From the NCBI RefSeq assembly GCF_009711095.1, contig NZ_WMJZ01000006.1, forward strand, positions 1-64,000: a DNA stretch of 64,000 nucleotides, given 5' to 3'. This document shows, in pieces, positions 32,761 through 43,372 of this stretch; position 1 is the first letter of the stretch; every line of letters begins with the position of its first letter. A program made the position numbers and the translations under genes. The notes beneath the pieces were generated by a model. The model ran no database searches. It was not told the DNA's origin and was given only the letters and a program-made list of their open reading frames with translations. The DNA comes from Intestinirhabdus alba. Lineage in GTDB: Bacteria > Pseudomonadota > Gammaproteobacteria > Enterobacterales > Enterobacteriaceae.

Positions 32761-34200
32761 TTGAAGCGCTGGTCCGTTTTTCCCCGTTCGTTACGACAGC
32801 TGGTTATGCTGGCGTTTTTGCTGATCCTTCTGCCGCTGCTGGTGCTGGCCTGGCAGGCGTGGCAGAGCCTGAACGCCCTCAGCGCCCAGGCGGCTCAGAC
32901 CAACCGTTCAACGCTTATTGACGCGCGCCGCAGCGAAGCGATGACCAACGCCGCGCTGGAGATGGAGCGCAGCTACCGCCAGTATTGCGTGCTTGACGAT
33001 TCCACGCTGGCGAAGGTGTATCAGAGCCAGCGCCAGCGCTACAGTGAAATGCTGGAGGCGCATGCGGGCGTGCTGCCGGACGGCCGGCTCTACCAGGCGC
33101 TGCGCCAGGATCTGCAGGACCTGGCCCGCCTTGAGTGTAAAAATAGCGGCCCGGACAGCGCCGCCGCCGCGCGTCTGGAAGCCTTCGCCAGCGCCAATGC
33201 CGAAATGGTGCAGGCGACCCGCGCGGTGGTCTTTTCACGAGGTCAGCAGCTGCAGCGGGAGATCGCAGAGCGCGGGCAGTTCTTTGGCTGGCAGGCGCTG
33301 GGGCTGTTTCTGGTTAGCCTGGCGATGGTGCTGCTGTTCACCCGAATGATTATCGGGCCGGTGAAGGGGATCGAGGGGATGATCAACCGGCTGGGGGAGG
33401 GGCGCTCGCTGGACAGTATCGCCTCGTTTAAGGGGCCGAGCGAGCTGCGGTCGGTGGGGCAGCGGATCGTCTGGCTGAGCGAACGTCTCTCCTGGCTTGA
33501 ATCGCAGCGCCATCAGTTTTTACGCCACCTCTCTCATGAACTGAAAACCCCGCTGGCCAGCATCCGCGAAGGCACTGAGCTACTGGCCGACGGGGTGGCC
33601 GGCGCGCTGACGCCGGAGCAAAAGGAGGTGGTCACTATTCTTGATAACAGCAGCCGCAACCTGCAAAAGCTGATTGAGCAGCTTCTCGATTACAACCGCA
33701 AGCTGGCCGATAGCGCCATCGAGCTGGAGAGCGTGGACATTGAACCGCTGGTGGAGATGGTGGTCGCCGCCCACAGCCTGCCGGCCCGTGCGAAATCTAT
33801 GCATACCGAGGTGGCGCTGGCCGCGAGCCGCTGCCTTGCGGAACCGACGCTGCTAATGAGCGTTCTGGACAATCTTTATTCCAATGCGGTGCACTATGGC
33901 GATGAATCCGGTAACATCTGGATCCGCAGCAGCTTGCATGGTCAGACGGTGCACATTGATGTCGCCAATACCGGTACGCCGATCCCGCCAGAGGAGAGGA
34001 CCATGCTCTTCGAGCCTTTCTTCCAGGGCAGCCGCCAGCGGAAGGGCGCAGTGAAGGGGAGCGGCCTGGGGCTGAGCATCGCCCGGGACGGCATCCGCCG
34101 TATGCGGGGGGAATTGTATCTGGTGGATGAGCGCGCGCAGGAGGTCTGTTTCCGCATCGTGCTGCCGCTCTGTGCGTCGAAACCATTAAAACAAAGCTAA
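32761..34200 (+). CDS. glrK: Sensor histidine kinase GlrK (QseE)
   Basis: Inner-membrane sensor of the GlrK/GlrR two-component system. Two transmembrane segments (about residues 13-35 and 178-198) flank a helical periplasmic domain. HAMP follows, then the H-box HLSHELKTPLAS and ATPase motifs (N box LDNLYSNAVHY, G box GSGLGLSIARD). The TTG at 32761 gives 479 residues starting KRWSVFPRSLRQLV as in E. coli. A longer frame would begin inside the glmY terminator, so it is rejected. Confidence 0.92.
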   Translation: MKRWSVFPRSLRQLVMLAFLLILLPLLVLAWQAWQSLNALSAQAAQTNRSTLIDARRSEAMTNAALEMERSYRQYCVLDDSTLAKVYQSQRQRYSEMLEAHAGVLPDGRLYQALRQDLQDLARLECKNSGPDSAAAARLEAFASANAEMVQATRAVVFSRGQQLQREIAERGQFFGWQALGLFLVSLAMVLLFTRMIIGPVKGIEGMINRLGEGRSLDSIASFKGPSELRSVGQRIVWLSERLSWLESQRHQFLRHLSHELKTPLASIREGTELLADGVAGALTPEQKEVVTILDNSSRNLQKLIEQLLDYNRKLADSAIELESVDIEPLVEMVVAAHSLPARAKSMHTEVALAASRCLAEPTLLMSVLDNLYSNAVHYGDESGNIWIRSSLHGQTVHIDVANTGTPIPPEERTMLFEPFFQGSRQRKGAVKGSGLGLSIARDGIRRMRGELYLVDERAQEVCFRIVLPLCASKPLKQS

Positions 34201-34205
34201 GCCTG

Positions 34206-34924
34206 GTGAGTATGCCACACGTTTTTATTCGGATTTTTCAACGATTTTTCGCCCGCCGCCTGCTGCTGGCGGGTGCGCCGTGCCTGGCGCTGTTGGGCTG
34301 TGTGCCGCACGCCGCAACGCATAGCGTCACAGACCACGCGCAGCAGCGACTCCCTTCCGCCCAGCTGGCGGATTATTTATCCACCGAATGCGCGGATATC
34401 TGGGCGCTGCGGGGGCAGACCACGGAGTCTAACCCGCTGTACTGGCTGCGGGCCATTGACTGTGCTGCCCGTCTGTCGCCGGGCCAGTCGCGCGCGAAGG
34501 CCCGCACCTTTGACGACGAGAGCTGGCAGGGGGCCTTCAAGCGCGGCGTGCTGTTGGCTGAGGCTAAAATTACCCCTCCGGAACGGCGCGCGTTCGTCTC
34601 CCGGATGGACGCATTAAGCTCGCAGATCCCGGCCCAGGTGCGGCCGCTGTATCAGGTCTGGCGCGACGTCCAGGCGCTGCAGCTGGCGCTCGCCGAGGAG
34701 CGCCAGCGCTACGGCAGGCTGCAGCAGACCAGCGATGAAGAGCTGGACGCGCTGCGTCAGCAGCAGCAGCAGCTACGGCAGCAGCTGGAGCTTACCGCCC
34801 GCAAACTGGAGAACCTGACCGATATTGAGCGCCAGCTCTCCTCCCGAAAGCCCGCAGGCAGCTACGCTCCCGAGACGCCGCATGTTGCTGACCAGCCGGC
34901 ACTCCCCGCAGAAGGAGCGCAATG

Positions 34925-34925
<1 letters not shown>
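34206..34925 (+). CDS. qseG: Outer-membrane lipoprotein QseG
   Basis: Lipoprotein of the glrK-qseG-glrR operon, reported to modulate the GlrK sensor. The signal with lipobox LALLGC predicts lipidation of the Cys near residue 32. The C-terminal half is a Gln-rich coiled coil (EELDALRQQQQQLRQQLELTARKLENL). The start may be the GTG at 34206 or the ATG at 34212; neither has a clear Shine-Dalgarno. It overlaps glrR. Confidence 0.9.
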
Positions 34926-36259
<1,334 letters not shown>

Positions 36260-36364
36260 CTTCGCGTTTCAGCCCGCCTCGTAAACGGCCGTGCGCCGGG
36301 GCGATTTTTATCCTTTGCCGCCGCGAAGCCCCGTGAATGATTGGGCGGACCGGCGTATTATGTT

Positions 36365-37013
<649 letters not shown>

Positions 37014-37018
37014 TTCAA

Positions 37019-37041
37019 CGCCCTCCCGTACGGGGAGGGCG
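37019..37041. terminator. Hairpin between convergent glnB and hmp
   Basis: CGCCCTCCC (37019-37027) and GGGAGGGCG (37033-37041) pair perfectly. There is no long T run on either side. It probably serves both genes. Confidence 0.55.
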
Positions 37042-37054
37042 CTTCACTCTCTTC

Positions 37055-38245
37055 TTACAGCACCTTATGTGGGCCAAAGCACTCATAGTGAATGGCGTCG
37101 TGCTTCACGCCCAGCTCCACCAGCTGCCCGGCGACGAACTGCATAAAGCCGACCGGGCCGCACAGATAAAACTGCATCGCCGGATCGGCGATCGCCGCCT
37201 TCAGCGGGCGGAGATCCATCAGCCCCTCGCTGTCAAACGCGCCCCTGGCGCGATCCGCCTCGTCCGGCACGCGATACCAGGTATGGGCGGTAAAGCGCGG
37301 CAGCGCGCCGCCCAGCTCGCGAACCTCGTCGGCGAAAGCGTGAACGGTGCCGTTCTCCGCCGCGTGGAACCAGTTAACCGGGGCGGTATGCTGCGCCTGC
37401 GCCAGGGTATCCAGCATCGCCAGCATCGGCGTCTGGCCGACGCCCGCCGAAATCAGCGTTACCGGCGTGTCGTCAGCCACGTCCATAAAGAAATCGCCCG
37501 CCGGCGCGGCCAGCTGCACCACGTCCCCCGGCTGCGCATGATGGTGTAGCCAGTTTGACACCTGTCCGCCCTCTTCGCGCTTCACGGCGATGCGATAGCC
37601 TTTGCCGTCCGCCCTGCGGGTGAGCGAATACTGACGAATCTCCTGCCAGGTAAAGCCCTCCGGCTTCAGCCAGACCGCGAGATACTGGCCGGGGCGATAG
37701 GCGGCCACCGGACCGCCGTCGACCGGCTCCAGTTCGAAGCTGGTAATCAGCGCGCTGCGCGGCGTTTTTGCCGCAATGCGAAACGCCCGGGTGCCTTCCC
37801 AGCCGCCCGCTTTGCTCGCGCTCTCGCGGTAGATTTCCGCTTCGCGGTTGATAAACACGTCAGCCAGCACGCCGTACGCCTTGCCCCAGGCATCCAGCAC
37901 CTCCTGGCCGGGGCTGAACATCTCGTCCAGCGTCGCCAGCAGGTGCGTGCCGACGATGTTGTACTGTTCGGGTTTGATGCGGAAGCTGGTGTGCTTCTGG
38001 GCAATCTTTTCGACCGCGGGCAGCAGCGCCGGCAGGTTCTCAAGGTTGCTGGCGTAGGCCGCAATCGCGTTAAACAGCGCTTCGCGCTGGGCACCGTTAC
38101 GCTGATTGCTCATGTTAAAGATCTCTTTAAGCTCCGGGTTATGAGCAAACATACGATCGTAAAAATGGGCGGTCAGTTTGGGGCCGGTTTCAAGCAGCAG
38201 GGGGATGGTGGACTTTACGGTGGCGATGGTTTGAGTATCAAGCAT
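37055..38245 (-). CDS. hmp: Nitric oxide dioxygenase (flavohaemoglobin) Hmp
   Basis: Converts nitric oxide and O2 to nitrate using NAD(P)H. The 396 residues contain an N-terminal globin domain (proximal His in [13 protein letters not shown]), an FAD-binding segment (RQYSLT) and an NAD-binding C-terminus ([21 protein letters not shown]). Divergent from glyA, with an NsrR-like palindrome upstream. Confidence 0.96.
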   Translation of the reverse strand: MLDTQTIATVKSTIPLLLETGPKLTAHFYDRMFAHNPELKEIFNMSNQRNGAQREALFNAIAAYASNLENLPALLPAVEKIAQKHTSFRIKPEQYNIVGTHLLATLDEMFSPGQEVLDAWGKAYGVLADVFINREAEIYRESASKAGGWEGTRAFRIAAKTPRSALITSFELEPVDGGPVAAYRPGQYLAVWLKPEGFTWQEIRQYSLTRRADGKGYRIAVKREEGGQVSNWLHHHAQPGDVVQLAAPAGDFFMDVADDTPVTLISAGVGQTPMLAMLDTLAQAQHTAPVNWFHAAENGTVHAFADEVRELGGALPRFTAHTWYRVPDEADRARGAFDSEGLMDLRPLKAAIADPAMQFYLCGPVGFMQFVAGQLVELGVKHDAIHYECFGPHKVL

Positions 38246-38273
38246 AGCGTTTTCCTTTCTGTTTAACTTTTAT

Positions 38274-38292
38274 AATGTATTTAAAATACATT
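38274..38292. promoter_or_regulatory. NsrR-like operator upstream of hmp
   Basis: AATGTATTT-A-AAATACATT is a perfect 9+1+9 palindrome that closely matches the NsrR consensus (AAGATGYATTT with AAATRCATCTT). It lies 29 bases in front of hmp. Confidence 0.75.
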
Positions 38293-38438
38293 TTATAAAT
38301 AATGTCCCTACATTGTAAATGGTTCATTGTCATTTTGCTTTTAAAATGTAATGGGTTGAAAACCTGCTATCACAATCCCGAAAAGAAATCCGCGGGCGGC
38401 GCGCTTTGCTGTCAGCCCGAAAGCCTTGTCCGGCGTGC

Positions 38439-38454
38439 AGGTAATCGTTTTCGT
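38439..38454 (+). promoter_or_regulatory. PurR operator upstream of glyA
   Basis: AGGTAATCGTTTTCGT resembles the PurR consensus, and the known E. coli glyA operator differs from it by one base. The rest of the 326-base hmp-glyA region is promoter DNA; a MetR site was looked for but not resolved. Confidence 0.65.
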
Positions 38455-38571
38455 ACAATCCTCTGTCAAGACCTGTTATCGCAAAGTGATTCAGTTATAC
38501 TGGGTGCCGCTGTCCAACCGGACCGCCCTTTAAGGCCAAAATTTTATCGTTAGCTGAGTCAGGAGATGCGG

Positions 38572-39825
38572 ATGTTAAAGCGTGAAATGAACATTGCCGA
38601 TTATGATGCCGAACTGTGGCAGGCTATGGAGCAAGAGAAAGTACGTCAGGAAGAGCATATTGAACTGATCGCCTCCGAAAACTACACCAGCCCGCGCGTG
38701 ATGCAGGCGCAGGGCTCTCAGCTGACCAACAAATATGCGGAAGGGTATCCGGGCAAGCGCTACTACGGCGGCTGCGAATATGTCGACGTCGTTGAGCAGC
38801 TGGCGATCGACCGCGCGAAGGCGCTGTTCGGCGCTGACTATGCCAACGTACAGCCGCACTCCGGCTCCCAGGCTAACTTTGCCGTTTATACCGCGCTGTT
38901 GGCACCGGGCGATACCGTGCTGGGGATGAACCTGGCCCACGGCGGCCATCTGACCCACGGCTCCCCGGTTAATTTCTCCGGTAAGCTGTACAACATCATC
39001 CCTTACGGCATTGATGAAGACGGTAAAATTGACTATGAGGAGATGGCGAAGCAGGCTCAGGAGCACAAACCGAAGATGATCATCGGCGGCTTCTCCGCAT
39101 ATTCCGGCGTGGTTGACTGGGCGAAAATGCGTTCCATCGCCGACAGCGTCGGGGCTTATCTGTTCGTCGACATGGCCCACGTTGCCGGCCTGATTGCCGC
39201 AGGCGTTTACCCGAACCCGGTTCCGCACGCCCACGTGGTGACCACCACGACCCATAAAACGCTGGCGGGTCCGCGCGGCGGCCTGATCCTGGCGAAGGGC
39301 GGTAGCGAGGAGCTGTACAAAAAACTCAATTCTGCCGTCTTCCCCGGCGCTCAGGGCGGTCCGCTGATGCACGTTATCGCGGCCAAAGCCGTTGCGCTGA
39401 AAGAGGCGATGGAGCCGGCGTTTAAAACCTATCAGCAGCAGGTGGCGAAGAACGCTAAAGCGATGGTGGAGGTGTTCCTGAACCGCGGCTATAAAGTGGT
39501 TTCCGGCGGCACCGACAACCACCTGTTCCTGCTGGATCTGGTTGATAAAAACCTGACCGGCAAAGAGGCGGACGCCGCGCTGGGCCGGGCGAACATCACC
39601 GTTAATAAAAACAGCGTGCCGAACGATCCGAAAAGCCCGTTTATCACCTCCGGCATCCGTATTGGCTCTCCGGCGGTTACCCGCCGCGGCTTCAAAGAGG
39701 CTGAAGTGAAGGAGCTGGCCGGCTGGATGTGCGACGTGCTGGACAACATTCACGACGAGTCGGTCATCGAGCGCATCAAGGGGAAAGTCCTTGACATCTG
39801 CGCGCGTTTCCCGGTTTATGCCTGA
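38572..39825 (+). CDS. glyA: Serine hydroxymethyltransferase GlyA
   Basis: Pyridoxal-phosphate enzyme that interconverts serine and glycine with tetrahydrofolate, the main source of one-carbon units. The 417 residues have the PLP-lysine motif [14 protein letters not shown]. The ATG at 38572 has CAGGAG 7 bases upstream. The PurR box and neighbouring purL fit supply of glycine and formyl groups to purine synthesis. Confidence 0.97.
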   Translation: MLKREMNIADYDAELWQAMEQEKVRQEEHIELIASENYTSPRVMQAQGSQLTNKYAEGYPGKRYYGGCEYVDVVEQLAIDRAKALFGADYANVQPHSGSQANFAVYTALLAPGDTVLGMNLAHGGHLTHGSPVNFSGKLYNIIPYGIDEDGKIDYEEMAKQAQEHKPKMIIGGFSAYSGVVDWAKMRSIADSVGAYLFVDMAHVAGLIAAGVYPNPVPHAHVVTTTTHKTLAGPRGGLILAKGGSEELYKKLNSAVFPGAQGGPLMHVIAAKAVALKEAMEPAFKTYQQQVAKNAKAMVEVFLNRGYKVVSGGTDNHLFLLDLVDKNLTGKEADAALGRANITVNKNSVPNDPKSPFITSGIRIGSPAVTRRGFKEAEVKELAGWMCDVLDNIHDESVIERIKGKVLDICARFPVYA

Positions 39826-39876
39826 GTGAGATCCCGGACAGGGAACCGCGTTTTCCCTCTTTAGTCAGCAAATCAG

Positions 39877-39902
39877 AGGCTTCCTTCGGGAAGCCTTTCT
39901 CT
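39877..39902 (+). terminator. glyA terminator
   Basis: AGGCTTCC (39877-39884) and GGAAGCCT (39889-39896) form a stem with a TTCG loop, followed by TTCTCTT. Confidence 0.85.
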
Positions 39903-39946
39903 TGATGGCTGACCAATCCGGATGCCCGGTCAGCAGAATAATTTTG

Positions 39947-40005
39947 CTGCGCCCTCCGCCTTGATTACTCAGCGTCGACGCCATGCCCGGTTAAGGGACA
40001 CAGCC
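39947..40005. repeat. Interspersed repeat, copy C (3' fragment)
   Basis: CTGCGCCCTCCGCCTTGATTAC then TCAGCGTCGACG-CATGCCCGGTTAAGGGACACAGCC reproduces the last third of copy B. An internal 11-base deletion removes most of the right arm of the B-specific hairpin. The left half of the element is missing. It lies between the glyA terminator and hcaT. Confidence 0.75.
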
Positions 40006-40068
40006 TAATGTACGCTTGCGTCGGCCCCTTTTTCTCGCCAGACTAACGCCTCCATACCGGGAGGAATT

Positions 40069-41208
40069 ATGGCTTTGCACTCCACGCGCTGGCTGGCGCT
40101 CGCTTATTTTACCTACTTCTTTAGCTACGGTATTTTTCTGCCTTTCTGGAGCGTCTGGCTCAAGGGGATGGGGCTAACGCCGGAAACCATTGGCATTCTG
40201 CTTGGTGCCGGGCTGGTGGCGCGTTTTCTCGGCAGCCTGCTGATTGCTCCACGGGTGAGCGATCCTTCCCGGCTGATTGCCGCGCTGCGCATCCTGGCCC
40301 TGCTGGCGCTGCTCTTTGTGCTGGCCTTCCGGGCGGGAACCCACGTGGCGTGGCTGATGGTGGTGATGATCGGTTTTAACCTCTTCTTTTCCCCGCTGGT
40401 GCCCCTTACCGACGCGCTGGCCAATACCTGGCAAAAGCAGATCGTTATGGACTACGGCCGCGTACGGCTGTGGGGCTCAGTGGCCTTTGTCATCGGCTCG
40501 GCGCTGGCCGGAAAGCTGGTGAGCCTCTATGGCCATCAGGCCATCCTGGCGTTGCTGATCCTCGGCATCGCCTCAATGCTGCTGGGGATGCTGCTGCGCC
40601 CGCATATCCTGCCGCAGGGGAGCAGCCGCGATCGGCAGCACGCCGGCTGGCCCGCCTGGCGGTCGCTGATCGCCCAGAGCTGGCGCTTTCTCGCCTGCGT
40701 CTGCCTGCTGCAGGGGGCTCACGCCGCCTACTACGGCTTTAGCGCCATCTACTGGCAGGGGGCCGGTTATTCCGCCTCGGCGGTGGGCTATTTATGGTCG
40801 CTGGGCGTCGTGGCGGAGGTGATTATCTTTGCCCTGAGCAACCGGCTTTTCCGCCGCTTCAGCGCCCGCGATCTGCTGCTGCTGTCCGCCCTCTGCGGCG
40901 TGGTGCGCTGGGGGCTGATGGGCTGGACCACCGCGCTGCCGTGGCTTATCGTGACGCAAATCCTGCACTGCGGCACCTTTACCGTCTGCCATCTGGCGGC
41001 GATGCGCTATATCGCCACCCGCCAGGGCAGCGAGGTTATACGCCTGCAGGCGGTCTACTCCGCGGTGGCAATGGGGGGCAGCATCGCCGTGATGACCGTG
41101 TTTGCCGGCTTCCTCTATCAGCACCTTGGCCACGGCGTATTCTGGGTTATGGCGCTGGTGGCGCTGCCGGCGATGGTGCTGCGGCCAAAGGTGGCCGCCT
41201 CAGTCTGA
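40069..41208 (+). CDS. hcaT: MFS transporter HcaT (putative 3-phenylpropionate permease)
   Basis: Inner-membrane major facilitator protein of 379 residues with about 12 membrane segments, nearly collinear with E. coli HcaT (nucleoside:H+ symporter-like subgroup). GGAGGAATT precedes the ATG. The E. coli catabolic genes hcaREFCBD are absent from this window, so the substrate assignment is less secure than the family assignment. Its 3' end overlaps convergent csiE by 9 bases. Confidence 0.88.
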   Translation: MALHSTRWLALAYFTYFFSYGIFLPFWSVWLKGMGLTPETIGILLGAGLVARFLGSLLIAPRVSDPSRLIAALRILALLALLFVLAFRAGTHVAWLMVVMIGFNLFFSPLVPLTDALANTWQKQIVMDYGRVRLWGSVAFVIGSALAGKLVSLYGHQAILALLILGIASMLLGMLLRPHILPQGSSRDRQHAGWPAWRSLIAQSWRFLACVCLLQGAHAAYYGFSAIYWQGAGYSASAVGYLWSLGVVAEVIIFALSNRLFRRFSARDLLLLSALCGVVRWGLMGWTTALPWLIVTQILHCGTFTVCHLAAMRYIATRQGSEVIRLQAVYSAVAMGGSIAVMTVFAGFLYQHLGHGVFWVMALVALPAMVLRPKVAASV

Positions 41209-42480
41209 TTCCAGCATTCTGCGGATCTGCTGCTGCTGATGTGCCGTCAGGGTCCGGTCGGCGTGGATCAGCGGCGGCGAAAAGAGCGGCAGCGGCGTGG
41301 TCCAGGGCGTGACGATCAGCGCCACGCCGCGCGGCGATCCCGACGTCCGGAACGCCTGCACCGGCATATGCCGGATATTGAGCGGCAGCAGGGTTAGCTC
41401 TCGCAGCTGTCGCTCAATTTGCGCCTCCAGCACGCTGTCGCGGCCGGTCAGCAACAGGATCTGTTTTTCGTGCAGCGCGTTTTCCTGCATCATCCATGCG
41501 CCGAAGATCACCGCCACCAGCCCGGTCTCTTCCTCGGAAAACCGCACCGCGAACTCCTTTTCAAAGTCGCTCAGGGCCTCTCGGGTGGTGCGCATCAGGC
41601 GGGGATAGAGGCGGGAGAACTCCTCCGGCAGCGCGTTATCGATGCCAATAGCGAACAGGCTGCGGTTCAGCGCCTGGGCCAGGTGCACGTAAAGGCGATG
41701 GGTCAGCCCCTGTTCGTCGCTGAAGCGGACGTTGCCCGCTTCGCGAAAGCGCCGGGCCAGGCGGGCGACCGCCGGACGCAGGCGTCGGGCCTGCTGATGG
41801 TCGTCGCGGCCGGGATCGGGAATGCGGATCATTGAAAACAGCAGCGCCATAAACAGCGCTTCGTCCGGCGGGGCGGTTTGCATTACCCGCCGCTGCCAGT
41901 GGCGGCCAATTTCCTGCGCCAGCTGATACTCCATACAGGACTGCGCCCACTGCCGCTGCGCCGGCGTGAACGTTGGCGAGAAGCCCGCATGGTGCTGCAG
42001 CAGGCAGTATTGCAGATAGAGGCGCAGGAAATGCACGTCGTGGCGCTCAAACGGCTTTTGCAGGCGGCGGGCGCAGAGGTTAATCAGCGCCTGCAGGTTG
42101 GTATCGTCATACAGCGTGCGCGCAATGCCGCGCTGCTTAAGCTCGGCCTTGAGCGCCGGGGTAAATTGACGCGCGACAAACGCCGGGCACAGGCGCAGGC
42201 CGCGCCTGAGCCAGTGTAAAAGACAGAGGCGCTGATCGAGCGCCGTTCCTTCAATCCGGTAGCCGCCGTTCTGACCCGGCTGAATGGTGAGTCGATGATA
42301 GCGCTGGATCTCCAGCCCCGTTTCGCTGATGTCCTCACGCACCCTCTCTTCATCGACGCCGTTCAGCGCGCCGATCGCCTCCGTCGTGGCGGCTTGCCAC
42401 GGCTGGAAAAGCGTCAGCAGCGCCTGGCAGCGGCGCTGGGGAGCAGAAAGTACAGATGTTGAAACAGGCGCTGACATCAT
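41200..42480 (-). CDS. csiE: Stationary-phase-inducible protein CsiE (PRD domains)
   Basis: Protein of 426 residues equal in length to E. coli CsiE. It resembles BglG/LicR-type antiterminators: a central PTS-regulation (PRD)-like part includes the His-containing stretches LYPRLMRTTREALSDFEKEF and SEEETGLVAVIFGAWMM. In E. coli csiE is induced by sigma-S and cAMP-CRP; its molecular function is unknown. Confidence 0.88.
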   Translation of the reverse strand: MMSAPVSTSVLSAPQRRCQALLTLFQPWQAATTEAIGALNGVDEERVREDISETGLEIQRYHRLTIQPGQNGGYRIEGTALDQRLCLLHWLRRGLRLCPAFVARQFTPALKAELKQRGIARTLYDDTNLQALINLCARRLQKPFERHDVHFLRLYLQYCLLQHHAGFSPTFTPAQRQWAQSCMEYQLAQEIGRHWQRRVMQTAPPDEALFMALLFSMIRIPDPGRDDHQQARRLRPAVARLARRFREAGNVRFSDEQGLTHRLYVHLAQALNRSLFAIGIDNALPEEFSRLYPRLMRTTREALSDFEKEFAVRFSEEETGLVAVIFGAWMMQENALHEKQILLLTGRDSVLEAQIERQLRELTLLPLNIRHMPVQAFRTSGSPRGVALIVTPWTTPLPLFSPPLIHADRTLTAHQQQQIRRMLESD

Positions 42481-42671
42481 CCGTCGGGTCTCCCTTAAAT
42501 ATACCCATTAAGAATAGCAAAGTGGTTTTCATAAATTTCATGAATGTGCATCTTTACGCTAGGAATGCCGGGGGCGGTCACAGAATTTTTAACGGACTGG
42601 GCGGGTAAAGGGAGTGAAACGCAGCGTCAGGGCGCGTTTTTTTGCTGTTTTATCTCTTGCCGGAGGCAAAC

Positions 42672-42694
42672 GCTCCGCCGGGTTCCGGCGGAGC
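42672..42694 (-). terminator. Hairpin terminator of the sugar ABC/kinase operon (putative)
   Basis: GCTCCGCCGG (42672-42681) and CCGGCGGAGC (42685-42694) pair perfectly with a 3-base loop. On the minus strand it follows the SIS gene stop by about 70 bases. The T run is weak. The remaining csiE-SIS interval (42481-42671) holds an AT-rich csiE promoter region and no gene. Confidence 0.5.
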
Positions 42695-42763
42695 AGAGGT
42701 TCGCTCAGGCCATGTTTCCCGTCGGCTACGCGGGAGTTCTGGCCCGTTTCAGGCGCGTGCGGA

Positions 42764-43372
42764 TTACAGGCTGTCCGGATTCCGGCTCAGGGTTAATCCG
42801 ACGTCGCCCCCCGGATGTACCGTTAACAGCGTCTCTTTCGAATAGTCGCTCTCGCTCATCAGGCAGGCGCAGGCGGCGTCGAAAATCGCCAGCACCAGTA
42901 TGATGGAGGTGGTCGCCAGCATATTCAGCGGGTCCGCCTCCTGCTGAACGCCCGTGGAGATAACCAGCCGGGAGGCCTTTGCAATAGCTGAATCCGCATT
43001 TTCAGTGACGCTGAGCAGCGGGACGTTTTTCGTCGCCAGGCCCGGCAGCAGTCGGGTAAGCTCGTCGGAGTTGCCTCCGCGCGACAGCATGATGACCAGG
43101 TCGTCGGCGCGTAAAAACCCCAGATCGCCATGGGCGGCGTCGGTGGCGTTCAGATAAATAGCCGGGCGCTCAACGCAGGCGAGCATATGCGCCACCTTGC
43201 GCGCCGCCACGCCGGAGGTGCCAACGCCGGTCACCACGATTTTACCCCGGCAGCCGCGCAACTCGTCCAGCAGCGCCTGCCACTGGACCATGCTCAGATG
43301 CTGCTCAAGTCCCGCCAGCGCCTCGCTGTAGAGCCGCCAGACGCGGCTGGCCTGTTGCCATGCGCTGTTCAT
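42764..43372 (-). CDS. SIS-domain sugar-phosphate isomerase (KpsF/GutQ-like, no CBS domains)
   Basis: Single SIS domain of 202 residues. GVGTSGVAARKVAHML is the phosphosugar-binding start, LSRGGNSDEL the second loop, and EADPLNMLATTS with the C-terminal HPGG resemble the D-arabinose-5-phosphate isomerases KpsF/GutQ. The CBS pair those enzymes carry is missing. It is the last gene of the operon and overlaps the FGGY kinase gene by four bases (ATGA), so the two are made together. Isomerisation of the kinase product is the likely role; a 6-phospho-3-hexuloisomerase activity is the main alternative. Confidence 0.75.
   Translation of the reverse strand: MNSAWQQASRVWRLYSEALAGLEQHLSMVQWQALLDELRGCRGKIVVTGVGTSGVAARKVAHMLACVERPAIYLNATDAAHGDLGFLRADDLVIMLSRGGNSDELTRLLPGLATKNVPLLSVTENADSAIAKASRLVISTGVQQEADPLNMLATTSIILVLAIFDAACACLMSESDYSKETLLTVHPGGDVGLTLSRNPDSL

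Noticed and set aside
42544-42903. 119-codon plus-strand frame between csiE and the SIS gene
   Set aside because: It overlaps the 3' end of the SIS gene and a terminator-like hairpin; the translation is Arg/Ser-rich without a ribosome binding site.
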